From Candidatus Woesearchaeota archaeon (GTDB lineage Archaea > Nanobdellota > Nanobdellia > Woesearchaeales > UBA12501): a stretch of DNA of 36,975 bases. Below are positions 6,976 through 15,202 of this stretch, in pieces (position 1 is the stretch's first letter; each line of letters begins with the position of its first letter). The stretch is from contig WJJV01000094.1 of assembly GCA_014729495.1 (NCBI GenBank), positions 1-36,975 of the forward strand, written 5' to 3'. The notes under the pieces are model-generated. The model was not told where the DNA came from. It did no database searches and saw only the letters and a list, made by a program, of their open reading frames with translations. Made by a program: the position numbers and the translations under genes.

Positions 6976-9693
6976 ATGGGGAGAAGAGGTGATTTAGCGT
7001 ACATTATCTGTCTTGTTCTAATCCTTGCGCCATGCGCATTTGCATGGGAATCAGAGGTCAGTTCAAATGTATATTCTATCTATGAGACCAATTCTGCTGA
7101 TTTTGTAGTCAATGTGGACAATCCTCAGGAGAACAATGAGTCAATAAACACAGTATCTATAGAGGCCTCAGGATTCAGCATAAACTCAGCAGAGGAATCA
7201 AGCGGATGGAGGAACATGATTCAGGGAATGGATATTATGTGGGATATATTCATTCCATTCGGCGACCAGTTTGACTGGATAGAAAACCTTCCTTTCATAG
7301 ATCTCGGAATCAGCTCAGATGCGAATCAGAATTTCAGGTTCAATGCTTATGCTCATAAAGTAGATGATGACACAACATACAACTGGCCTGTGTCAAGCGA
7401 ATTCCATGATGACACAGATGACACTGAAGTCTTGACAATAACAGTGCTCAATGACTACACAGGCCCAGTTCTTTCCAACTGGACACCCGAGGATGGTGAC
7501 TTTGTAAAGCAGGGAACAGAGGATCTGCCAGCAAGCATCAATGCAACTGATCCTGAGACTGGAGTCAAACAGGTTTTCTTCAATTATATTGACTGCGCTG
7601 AAGCAGGCAACTCAAGCCAGAAAGTGTCAATCAATCTTACACATGACAGAGACATCTGGAGTGATATGACAGATGTATCACAGTATGATGATTCAACAGA
7701 AGTATGCTTCACATTCTTTGCAGAGAACAATGGCGGAGCAAGAAGCAATGTGTCAGGAGCCTTTATGATCGATGGCATTGCTCCTGAGATCACTCTTGTC
7801 GCTCCAGAAGATAATGCCAGGATGAACAGCCAGTCAGATTTTGAGTTCATAGCTGATGATAATCTTGCTGAGACAATGGAATGCGAGCTTCTTGTTGACA
7901 GCCAGGCGGAAGTGCAGGTCACAGCCATTGATGAGCAGGTCACAACTGTCCCTGTTACCAATGTGTCAGAAGGCCAGCATGAATGGGCAGTAAGGTGCAC
8001 TGATCTTGCTGGATGGGAAACAACAAGCGAGGCAAGAACTTACATACTTGACAGGACACCTCCAGAGATTGTCATGGATTCTCCTGAAAGCCCGATAATC
8101 GCAGAAAATACTGATCTAGAATTCACTGCAACAGATAATTTTGAGCTGGATGCTGTCGGCTATGTTGATCAGGCATGGAATATCATAGTCATTGACAAGT
8201 CAACCTATGCATCAATAAATGAATCACACTTCACAATAAGCACATCTGGCTGGTCTGAAGGGTACCATGAAGTATGGGTAGGAGCAAATGACACAGCAGG
8301 AAACAATGTGACCCAAAGGCATGACATAATAATTGACAAAACAGCGCCTGTTGTGAATCTCATAAGTCCGGCAAATCAGTCAGAATCAACAACACCAACA
8401 CCATTTACATTTGATGCTGATGATGATTATGATACAATGATTGACTGCACACTCTATGTTGATGATGCAGATACAGGGACAACAGTGGTGAATACAAGTC
8501 AGAATACAACATCCTTTATTGAAGGCGACATGATACCAGGAGACTATTACTGGAGAGTTGAATGTGAGGATGATGCAGGAAATATGGGAATAAGTGAAAC
8601 CTGGCTTGTAACTATAATTGACATAACAGGGCCTGAAATAACAATACATGATCCAGGCATGACAGTGAGAGGAAACGCAGTCAATCTCAATATAACTCTC
8701 TGGGACATAAGTGGAATAGATGACAGCTCAATAGCTGTTGAAGTTACAGATCCAAACGGCATTGTAATACCAATGACTGTCACAGAACAGGATGGATACT
8801 ACACTGGAAGCCTTATAACCACAGTAAACTCAGCCATAGGAGAATGGGATATATCAGTCTATGCAGAGGACACAGCAGGCAACGGCAACACACAGACTGG
8901 AGTGTTTGATGTAACATATGGCTATGAGGTGACAATAAACGCAGATCCAAGCTCTGCTCTCACAACAGATACAGTGAATGTATCAGGCTCAGTGAGGTTT
9001 GACAATGGAAGCACAGTGCCAGAGGAGTTTGTCACTCTTGTGCTGCCTGGCAATACAATACAGACAGCACTTGATGCTTCAACAGGAGCCTACACTATTT
9101 CAGATAACTTCCCTGCAGGAAGCCATGATCTCATAGCAACAATAACAGCAGGCAATGGATTCACATTCAATGCAACAACAGGCATCAGCATAAGCAATCC
9201 TTCAAGCGGCGGAGAAACAGAAGGGGGCGGAGATGATGATGACGATGATGATGACGATGATGGAGGATCAAGCGGATTCCAATGCCCAGTGAACGAGTGC
9301 TATGAGGACGGCGAGTGCGTGCAATGCTCAGAATCGGATGATGGCATAGAATCAAAGATTGAGGTGAGCAATGAAGGAACACCACCTTCAGATGGCAGCT
9401 CTGGTCTTGTGTATTACTGCGGAGACGCAGACTGCGATTACTCAGAGGATTGTGAGAATTGTCCAGAGGACTGCGGAGAATGCGAGGATGAATCATTGCC
9501 AGCAACTGGAAAAGCAACAGGATTCTTCAGCTTTGAGAAGATAAGCTCAAACCTATTCTGGTGGGTGCTGCTCATGCTGCTATCAATAATGTTCATGCTG
9601 GCATACATGAAGAGAAAAGGCCCTCCAGGATTCAGCAGAGATGACACTCTTGGACTTGATGATTACCTTGAGAGAATGAACAGAAATCAATAA
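6976..9693 (+). CDS. Large Ig-like surface protein with C-terminal anchor
   Basis: A 905-residue secreted surface protein. The signal peptide occupies about residues 1-23 (...LAPCAFA). From about residue 155 there are four or five tandem Ig-like/Big-type beta domains recognisable by repeated D-x-T-x-P-x-I openings (for example DRTPPEIVM, DKTAPVVNL, DITGPEITI) and closing DLAGW, NDTAGN, DDAGN, EDTAGN loops. Many NxS/T sequons suggest glycosylation. An uninterrupted run of ten aspartates lies near residue 756, followed by cysteine motifs including CGDADCDYSEDCENCPEDC, a pattern frequent in DPANN surface proteins. A single transmembrane helix (about 857-875) and a basic tail anchor it. It is likely an adhesin or cell-wall component; the ligand is unknown. 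It is flanked by two SpoIIM-like paralogues. Confidence 0.88.
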   Translation: MGRRGDLAYIICLVLILAPCAFAWESEVSSNVYSIYETNSADFVVNVDNPQENNESINTVSIEASGFSINSAEESSGWRNMIQGMDIMWDIFIPFGDQFDWIENLPFIDLGISSDANQNFRFNAYAHKVDDDTTYNWPVSSEFHDDTDDTEVLTITVLNDYTGPVLSNWTPEDGDFVKQGTEDLPASINATDPETGVKQVFFNYIDCAEAGNSSQKVSINLTHDRDIWSDMTDVSQYDDSTEVCFTFFAENNGGARSNVSGAFMIDGIAPEITLVAPEDNARMNSQSDFEFIADDNLAETMECELLVDSQAEVQVTAIDEQVTTVPVTNVSEGQHEWAVRCTDLAGWETTSEARTYILDRTPPEIVMDSPESPIIAENTDLEFTATDNFELDAVGYVDQAWNIIVIDKSTYASINESHFTISTSGWSEGYHEVWVGANDTAGNNVTQRHDIIIDKTAPVVNLISPANQSESTTPTPFTFDADDDYDTMIDCTLYVDDADTGTTVVNTSQNTTSFIEGDMIPGDYYWRVECEDDAGNMGISETWLVTIIDITGPEITIHDPGMTVRGNAVNLNITLWDISGIDDSSIAVEVTDPNGIVIPMTVTEQDGYYTGSLITTVNSAIGEWDISVYAEDTAGNGNTQTGVFDVTYGYEVTINADPSSALTTDTVNVSGSVRFDNGSTVPEEFVTLVLPGNTIQTALDASTGAYTISDNFPAGSHDLIATITAGNGFTFNATTGISISNPSSGGETEGGGDDDDDDDDDDGGSSGFQCPVNECYEDGECVQCSESDDGIESKIEVSNEGTPPSDGSSGLVYYCGDADCDYSEDCENCPEDCGECEDESLPATGKATGFFSFEKISSNLFWWVLLMLLSIMFMLAYMKRKGPPGFSRDDTLGLDDYLERMNRNQ

Positions 9694-9725
9694 ATATTTA
9701 ATATTTCTTCATTTTTCATGATCAA

Positions 9726-10568
9726 ATGGTGCTTGAATCAATAAACATAAAGTGGATTGAGCACAGGCCTTACATAGCTTTTGTGTTCGGACTGATATAC
9801 ACTGTAGTGGGTTATTTCGCAGCATTGGTCTTCTTCAGTGGATACATATCAATAGCCATGCTGTTCCTTTCAACGCTTCTTGTAGTGCCTTCGCTTGTCA
9901 AGCTTCTGGAGGTTGAGGAGAAAAGAGAGAGCAGGTATGGCCTGAAGCACTTCTTCAGGGAGCATAAGGACATTGTAGAGGCCTATATTTTCCTGTTCAT
10001 AGGAGTATTCATAGGTTATCTTATACTGGGATTCTTCATGTCAGAGACACAGTACCTTTCAGCATTTGAGTTCCAGAGGAACTTCCTCATAACTCAGGAA
10101 GGCCTTAGCGGAGATCTTATAGGCAACTTCATGAACACTCCATTTGAACCCAGCATGGCTGATGTAATGAGCGTGATAACAAATAATCTCATGGTATCAA
10201 TAATACTTTTCATTCTTTCTCTCCTATACGGTGCAGGAGCGATATTCCTTATAGTGTTCAATGCAAGCATATTCGCAAGCTTCATAACATTCGTGATAGA
10301 GTATCTTGCCCAGAAAGTGTCCACAGCTTTTGCGATACTTGGGGTTTTCTCTATACATATGGTCCCTGAAGTCTCAGGATTTCTCCTAGCAGCAATCTCA
10401 GGAGGTGTTGTGTCCAAAGCCCTTATGATGGAGAAGATAGGCGGAAAAGGATTCTCGCATGTCATAGAGGATGCAACAATACTTCTTTTTGCAGCCTGCC
10501 TTTTGATCATAGCTGCTGCATTCCTTGAGGTCTTTGTGACACCAGGCCTCTTCAAGATGATAGGATGA
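9726..10568 (+). CDS. SpoIIM-like (stage II sporulation M/DUF95) membrane protein B
   Basis: A 280-residue polytopic membrane protein, paralogous to the one at 6009-6812 (shared WIEHRP, HKDI, LLYGAGAI and GGVVSKA motifs, and a VPEVSGF segment in place of PHLVTEA). It has about six hydrophobic helices. The gene starts 32 nt after the surface protein stop. An AT-rich TATTTAATAT box at about 9694-9704 suggests either readthrough or a local promoter giving a nearly leaderless transcript, as no Shine-Dalgarno sequence precedes the ATG. Bacterial SpoIIM takes part in engulfment; in archaea only the fold and membrane location are safe statements. Confidence 0.87.
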   Translation: MVLESINIKWIEHRPYIAFVFGLIYTVVGYFAALVFFSGYISIAMLFLSTLLVVPSLVKLLEVEEKRESRYGLKHFFREHKDIVEAYIFLFIGVFIGYLILGFFMSETQYLSAFEFQRNFLITQEGLSGDLIGNFMNTPFEPSMADVMSVITNNLMVSIILFILSLLYGAGAIFLIVFNASIFASFITFVIEYLAQKVSTAFAILGVFSIHMVPEVSGFLLAAISGGVVSKALMMEKIGGKGFSHVIEDATILLFAACLLIIAAAFLEVFVTPGLFKMIG

Positions 10569-10644
10569 AGGGATAATCATCAGATATTCCATCTCAGGAC
10601 ATGAGATAATAAGCTTTTTAAAAGAAAGATTTCTTTAAGTTATT

Positions 10645-12555
10645 ATGAATAGCAAGCGCCTTAAGAAAATAAGCATTATTGGCATGATTACCATGATTAC
10701 CATCATGCTGATGATTCTTGCTTCAGCATCCCCTGTGCTTGCACAGTCAGGCAGCATAAAGCTGCTGGCAGTCTCTGAGAGCACAGGAGGTCTTGTCGGA
10801 AGCATAGCGCATCTCTATCTTGATATTGAGCCTGGCCAGGGAAGGATTTTCATAGACACTCTGCCTACTGCAAAGATTGACACCCAGCTTTCAACAAGGT
10901 TTGCAAAGGACATGGCCTGCAAATACCTCAATCTGGACTGCTCTAATCTGGATTTCTTCTATACAATAAGGGCTGACTCGCCCATTGTAGGCGGCCCTAG
11001 CGCAGGAGCAGCTATAACAACACTCACAATATCCCTTCTTGAAGGGATAGACCTTGATGAGGATACTGTGATAACAGGCACAATAAACTCAGGAGAGCTA
11101 ATAGGTCCTGTGGGCGGAGTGAAAGAGAAGATAGATGCTGCAGCAAGAGAGAATCTAAGCAAAGTGCTTATCCCTGCAGGAGAGAGGCATATTAATTATG
11201 TTAACAGCACAAACAGCATGAATAATACGAATAACAGAAATAATCAGAATAATAGGAATAACACGAATAACACTCTTGATGTTATTGAGTATGGACAGAT
11301 CATAGGCATAGATGTTGTTGAGGTCAGCACAATAGATGATGTCCTCTATCATTACACAGGAAAGATATTTGATGAATCTGATGATAATGTGAGCATAAGC
11401 CCAATGTACAAGGATACTATGGGTTTTCTTGCAGAGAGCCTGTGCGAGAGAAGCATTGACCTAAAGAAGCAGGTAAGCGCTTACAAGGTATCTGACATCT
11501 CAATAATAGACGCTGATTTCTCTGAAGACAAGAAGAGAGCAGAGAACCTGACCCAGGAAGGCATTGACGCATTCAGCCAGGATACATTCTATTCAGCAGC
11601 CAGCTACTGCTTTGGAGCTAATGTCAGGTATAAATCCCTTATCTATAAGATGAGGGATATGGATCGCGAGGAAGCCATATCAGAGATAGAGGATATCAAA
11701 GAAGAGGTGGAAGACCTGAAAAAAGAAGTCAGTAATAGGGAGATAAGGACCATAACAGACCTTCAGGCATACATGATTGTCATGGACAGGATAGAAGAGG
11801 CAGAAGACTACCTCAATCTCAGCAGGATAAATGCCAACAACAATTCATCAAGGCTTCCTGATAATCTCGCATTCGCTCTTGAGAGATACAACAGCGCCAT
11901 CTCCTGGTCAAAGTTCTTTGGCCAGAAAGGCAAGAGATTCAGGATCAGCGATGCAGAGATAATGAGATCCTGCATAAACAAGATATCAGAGGCAGAGGAG
12001 CATCACAGCTATATTGACTACCTTTTCAGCGGACTGCTGGCTGACACAAAAAAGGAGATATCCAACGCCAGAAAGAAATATAATAACGAGGAGTATGTCC
12101 TGTGCCTTTACAAGGCAACTCTTGCAAAAGCGAATATAGGGGTTGTATCAAGCACTATAGGCATTGAGAAGGAAGGGCTTCAGGATCTTCTTGACAGGAA
12201 ACTGAAGGCAGCAGAGAAGTCAATAGCAGAACAGCAGGATGGAGGAATATTTCCTATACTCGGTTACAGCTATTATGAGTATGCGCAGAGCCTTAGAGAC
12301 AGGGACATATTCTCTGCACTCCTCTATTCAGAGTATGCACTGGAGCTTTCAACACTTGACATATACTTTGAGCCGGAAAAGATAAGCCTTGGCAGATTCA
12401 ACAGCAGTGATACAGTGATATTCTTCTCAGGTATGGCTCTGGGCATAATGTTCGCTGTGATGGTGATGGTTCTTGAGAAGGTCAACAACTGGAGAAAGAG
12501 CAAAAGAAAGAGCCCAAAGCACAAGAAGATAAAATTCAAGTTCAGGAAGAAATAA
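10645..12555 (+). CDS. Secreted Lon-type (S16) serine protease, COG1750-like
   Basis: A predicted extracytoplasmic protease whose catalytic domain is the Lon proteolytic domain without an AAA+ module. The signal sequence or anchor is residues 10-33. The Lon Ser-Lys dyad is visible as GGPSAGAA (S119) and GGVKEKIDAA (K160), with the TGTINSGELIGPVGG strand between them. A low-complexity Asn/Thr/Arg linker follows (about 183-210). The rest is a long helical region containing a coiled coil (about 335-365), ending in a transmembrane helix (about 590-612) and a very basic tail. A TATA-like CTTTTTAAAAG at 10612-10622, about 25 nt before the ATG, points to a leaderless transcript. It probably processes or degrades envelope proteins; the substrate is unknown. 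The gene ends inside a 19-bp tandem duplication. Confidence 0.88.
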   Translation: MNSKRLKKISIIGMITMITIMLMILASASPVLAQSGSIKLLAVSESTGGLVGSIAHLYLDIEPGQGRIFIDTLPTAKIDTQLSTRFAKDMACKYLNLDCSNLDFFYTIRADSPIVGGPSAGAAITTLTISLLEGIDLDEDTVITGTINSGELIGPVGGVKEKIDAAARENLSKVLIPAGERHINYVNSTNSMNNTNNRNNQNNRNNTNNTLDVIEYGQIIGIDVVEVSTIDDVLYHYTGKIFDESDDNVSISPMYKDTMGFLAESLCERSIDLKKQVSAYKVSDISIIDADFSEDKKRAENLTQEGIDAFSQDTFYSAASYCFGANVRYKSLIYKMRDMDREEAISEIEDIKEEVEDLKKEVSNREIRTITDLQAYMIVMDRIEEAEDYLNLSRINANNNSSRLPDNLAFALERYNSAISWSKFFGQKGKRFRISDAEIMRSCINKISEAEEHHSYIDYLFSGLLADTKKEISNARKKYNNEEYVLCLYKATLAKANIGVVSSTIGIEKEGLQDLLDRKLKAAEKSIAEQQDGGIFPILGYSYYEYAQSLRDRDIFSALLYSEYALELSTLDIYFEPEKISLGRFNSSDTVIFFSGMALGIMFAVMVMVLEKVNNWRKSKRKSPKHKKIKFKFRKK

Positions 12556-12578
12556 TCAATTCAGGAAGAAATAATCAA
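12541..12578 (+). repeat. 19-bp perfect tandem duplication
   Basis: TTCAGGAAGAAATAATCAA occurs at 12541-12559 and again at 12560-12578. The first copy encodes the last codons and stop of the protease gene; the second forms the spacer before the PHP gene. This looks like a recent slippage duplication. Confidence 0.9.
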
Positions 12579-12584
12579 ATAATC

Positions 12585-13253
12585 ATGAGGGATCAGATGC
12601 TTAAGATAGACCTTCATACTCATGCAGGAAAAGACAGGGATCACGCTCTTGCTTATTCTCCAAGACAGCTCATTGACAGGACAGCAAAGCTTGGATATGA
12701 TATCCTGTCAATAACAAACCATGAAACCTTAACATTCAGCAAGGACATTAAGGATTATGCCAAGAAGAGAGGCATTCTGCTGATTCCAGGGATTGAGAAG
12801 AGAATTGAGAACAAGGAGGTCATAATACTGAATGCAGACAAAAAGGCTGAGAACCTGAGAACATTCAGGGATCTCAAGAGATACAGGGAAACAAAGGATG
12901 TGTTTGTGATGGCGCCCCATCCTTTCTATCCTGACCCAAAAGCCCTTCACTCAAGGCTTGCTGAGAACATAGAGCTTTTTGACAGCATAGAGTTCTCTCA
13001 TTTCTACCTCAGCTGGTGGACATTCAACAGCAGAGCAGCAGAAATTGCAGAGAAGCACAGGCTTCCTCTTATAGGGACTTCTGACTGCCATATGTTTGAG
13101 CAGCTCAACAGGACATACACCCTTGCAGAATCAGAAAAGAATATTCAGTCTCTTTTTGAGAGCCTGAGGAAAAGGAAGATAAAGCTTGTCACAGAACCGC
13201 TGGGTTTGATCGAAGCAATAAGGATTATCACTGCGCTTTATCTTAAGTACTGA
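12585..13253 (+). CDS. PHP-domain metal-dependent phosphoesterase
   Basis: A 222-residue hydrolase of the PHP family, which uses a cluster of metal ions to cleave phosphoester bonds. Metal ligands are visible: HTH (H11, H13), TNHE (H46), PGIE (E71), APHPF (H112), FSHF (H139) and GTSDCH (D167, H169). It lacks any polymerase or histidinol-phosphatase fusion, so it is a stand-alone PHP protein. Substrates of such proteins include nucleotides and RNA 5' ends, but none can be chosen here. Two starts are possible. I list ATG 12585, but ATG 12597 (fifth codon) is preceded by AGGGATC and may be the real one. It lies 29 nt after the protease gene and may be co-transcribed. Confidence 0.87.
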   Translation: MRDQMLKIDLHTHAGKDRDHALAYSPRQLIDRTAKLGYDILSITNHETLTFSKDIKDYAKKRGILLIPGIEKRIENKEVIILNADKKAENLRTFRDLKRYRETKDVFVMAPHPFYPDPKALHSRLAENIELFDSIEFSHFYLSWWTFNSRAAEIAEKHRLPLIGTSDCHMFEQLNRTYTLAESEKNIQSLFESLRKRKIKLVTEPLGLIEAIRIITALYLKY

Positions 13254-13321
13254 TGCTCTTTTCAGATACTTTTTATATGATGCTCTGCTGTATGGTGCGG
13301 TAATCTGAACAGCATCAGCAC

Positions 13322-13335
13322 AATATTTATAAATG
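13322..13335 (+). promoter_or_regulatory. TATA box
   Basis: AATATTTATAAATG lies about 27 nt before the ATG at 13356, so the transcript would start only a few bases before the start codon (leaderless). Confidence 0.65.
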
Positions 13336-13355
13336 AAAATTGATTCAGAATAATC

Positions 13356-13946
13356 ATGTCTGTCAAAATAAAGGGGTTGAAGACCAGAGTCAAGTATTTT
13401 GGCATATTTGACTTCAAGCAGATCTACAGGGACGTAAAGGAGAAGCTCCAGGACATAGGTTATCTCAATTCTAAGGAAGGCGCAAAGAACATGATGGAGA
13501 CATATTATTCTGAGAAGAGATCATCTGATCCGAGAGAGGCAAAGACAATGTGGCTTTGGTGGAGGATGCCGAAGAGAGAGGAAGGGTCGCCGTTCTATGA
13601 GCAGAGGTTAGGGATTGACTTCCATCTCAGGTATATCAAGGATGTTGAGGTAATGCTTGACGGAGAGAAGAAAAGGGCTCAGCAGGGAGAGATAGAGGTC
13701 TGGATCAATGGCGATCTTATAATAGACCCTGATGATGAATGGAAGAACCACTGGCTCATGAATCACTTCCTTGATTTCATGATAAGGAGGGTGTGGAGAA
13801 AGCAGAGAGAAAGCAGGAAGAACAGCACCATAACCGATGTCCTCAAGATGCAGGCGTTTGTCAAAGAGTCATTTGAGGTACTGCATTTCATGCCTCTAAA
13901 AGGAGAATCATTCTATGACAGCATGGGTTATAAGCCCAGGCCATGA
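13356..13946 (+). CDS. Conserved-looking hypothetical protein
   Basis: A soluble, basic and tryptophan-rich protein of 196 residues that I do not recognise. There is no signal peptide or membrane helix. The central part (about 65-125) alternates charged beta-like segments, such as GIDFHLRYIKDVEVMLDG and GEIEVWINGDLIIDPDD, followed by an aromatic helical stretch (WKNHWLMNHFLDFMIRRVW). Codon use resembles the neighbours. It is monocistronic with a leaderless-type promoter (13322-13335). No function can be assigned. Confidence 0.75.
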   Translation: MSVKIKGLKTRVKYFGIFDFKQIYRDVKEKLQDIGYLNSKEGAKNMMETYYSEKRSSDPREAKTMWLWWRMPKREEGSPFYEQRLGIDFHLRYIKDVEVMLDGEKKRAQQGEIEVWINGDLIIDPDDEWKNHWLMNHFLDFMIRRVWRKQRESRKNSTITDVLKMQAFVKESFEVLHFMPLKGESFYDSMGYKPRP

Positions 13947-14000
13947 AGCATGCCATGATATTGCTTATGGGTTGACCTATCAGCAGCATATTCAAGCATA

Positions 14001-14013
14001 AAATATTTAAATC
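14001..14013 (+). promoter_or_regulatory. TATA box
   Basis: AAATATTTAAATC lies about 25 nt upstream of the ATG at 14034 and predicts a leaderless transcript. Confidence 0.6.
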
Positions 14014-14033
14014 AGGCTGAAAATATTCATAAA

Positions 14034-14279
14034 ATGGCAGAAAAAGCAAGCAAGGATGAACAGGTAGGCTTCCACAAGGGAGCGCTGAGCACTCTGGCAA
14101 AGGAGAGGGAGGAGATGATGAAGATCCTCAATATTGTCGAGCAGCTCATGCAGATGCATGTCAAGGCACTGAAGGACCTTGGAGTTGATCTTGCCAAAGA
14201 GGCAGAGAAGCTCAAAGGAGGAACAGGACAGAGCGAACAGGCAGCATCAAAAAAGCCCATAGAAGACATCCTTAAGTGA
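14034..14279 (+). CDS. Small helical hypothetical protein
   Basis: 81 residues, highly charged and almost entirely helix-forming (about residues 10-62 look like a coiled coil), ending in a flexible tail. No signal peptide or known motif. The leaderless-type promoter at 14001-14013 supports it as a real gene. It is convergent with the PUA protein gene. Function unknown. Confidence 0.65.
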   Translation: MAEKASKDEQVGFHKGALSTLAKEREEMMKILNIVEQLMQMHVKALKDLGVDLAKEAEKLKGGTGQSEQAASKKPIEDILK

Positions 14280-14320
14280 ATTCTGATAGTGATGGGTAAT
14301 CGCACTAGCTAGGCCTTGCC

Positions 14321-14776
14321 TCATTCGCCGAGTATCCTTCTGGTCTTTGGGACATAATTAAGTATCTCTCCCTGCTTCACCTTTCCGCATCCCATGAAGT
14401 CATCATTGTTCTTTATGATCACAAAGCCAGATTCTTTGATCACTTTCCTGAACAGATTATGGCCGTGCAGCCATATCTTTGTCTCGCCATCGCTTATGTC
14501 AAGAACATTCTTCTTTGCGACAGGGCCTACAATCTGGCTTCCTTCAATGCTCAGCCTGACCTCCTTGTTCTTCATGACCTCTCCAAAGTACATTCCCATC
14601 TTGTCTATGTGCAGCTTTGTCTCGTCAAGCGTGGAAAAGTCCTTGTTCATGAGATAAAGCTTGAACTTTGAGCTCAGGAGAAATACCAGGTCTGTCTTTA
14701 GATCAGCATCCCACTGTTCCTTTATTGATTTGAGTATTGCTTTCTTCTCTCTGGTGTTCAGTATATTGAGTTTCAT
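14321..14776 (-). CDS. NIP7-like PUA-domain RNA-binding protein
   Basis: A 151-residue protein resembling the NIP7/UPF0113 family: an N-terminal alpha/beta domain followed by a PUA RNA-binding domain. The PUA-type core is KIWLHGHNLFRKVI...NNDDFMGCGKV (about 103-135), matching the family's YGNHxLK...NDxPLGFG pattern loosely. Eukaryotic NIP7 acts in pre-rRNA processing and large-subunit assembly; an equivalent archaeal role is inference. I start at ATG 14776 (MKLNILNTREKK) rather than 14836, because the T-rich box at about 14800-14810 would make this a leaderless start and the upstream extension has no family resemblance. The assignment to NIP7 rather than another PUA family is moderately secure. 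Confidence 0.75.
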   Translation of the reverse strand: MKLNILNTREKKAILKSIKEQWDADLKTDLVFLLSSKFKLYLMNKDFSTLDETKLHIDKMGMYFGEVMKNKEVRLSIEGSQIVGPVAKKNVLDISDGETKIWLHGHNLFRKVIKESGFVIIKNNDDFMGCGKVKQGEILNYVPKTRRILGE

Positions 14777-14813
14777 GAGAAAAAGAGAAAAAAAAGAACA
14801 ATAAAAAGGTTTC

Positions 14814-15134
14814 CTAAATGTCGAACTTGTCTCCATATTTTCCTATCAGAGGCACTGGTTTCATCTCTCCTGAGACTGAGTAAATCAGACCCATTATCCA
14901 AAGCACGAACACTATAAGACTTCCTATAGGCAGCACTATGAACCATCCTATGAAAGGCACTATGCTTCCTACCACTGACACAACAACTGATGCTATGAAA
15001 ATGATAAGGCTCTGCTTAGCATAATACATCACATACTTGTCATCTTTCTTCACAAGAAGAGCTATTATGAATCCTATTATGCTCAAGAAAACTGCCAGAA
15101 AAGCCCAAAGCTTCTGATCTCCTTTATTTGCCAT
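14814..15134 (-). CDS. DUF4870-like small membrane protein
   Basis: A 106-residue integral membrane protein with three hydrophobic segments (about 10-29, 40-61 and 64-88). It has the features of the DUF4870 family: the KLWAFLAVFLSIIGFIIALL opening, a YVMYYAKQSL loop and the C-terminal KPVPLIGKYGDKF. Members are small membrane proteins of unknown function found in bacteria and archaea. The start is ATG 15134, because GGGGGTGAAATA directly precedes it; the longer frame to 15182 lacks a ribosome-binding site. TATA boxes at 15153-15165 and about 15187-15197 drive it separately from aIF5B. Confidence 0.82.
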   Translation of the reverse strand: MANKGDQKLWAFLAVFLSIIGFIIALLVKKDDKYVMYYAKQSLIIFIASVVVSVVGSIVPFIGWFIVLPIGSLIVFVLWIMGLIYSVSGEMKPVPLIGKYGDKFDI

Positions 15135-15152
15135 TATTTCACCCCCATCTGT

Positions 15153-15165
15153 TTTATAAATATTG
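15153..15165 (-). promoter_or_regulatory. TATA box of the DUF4870-like gene
   Basis: TTTATAAATATTG on the plus strand reads as CAATATTTATAAA in the direction of transcription, about 20-30 nt before the start codon and its GGGGGTGA site. Confidence 0.55.
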
Positions 15166-15202
15166 ATTACCTTAAAACACATCTAATATATAAATACTTT
15201 GC

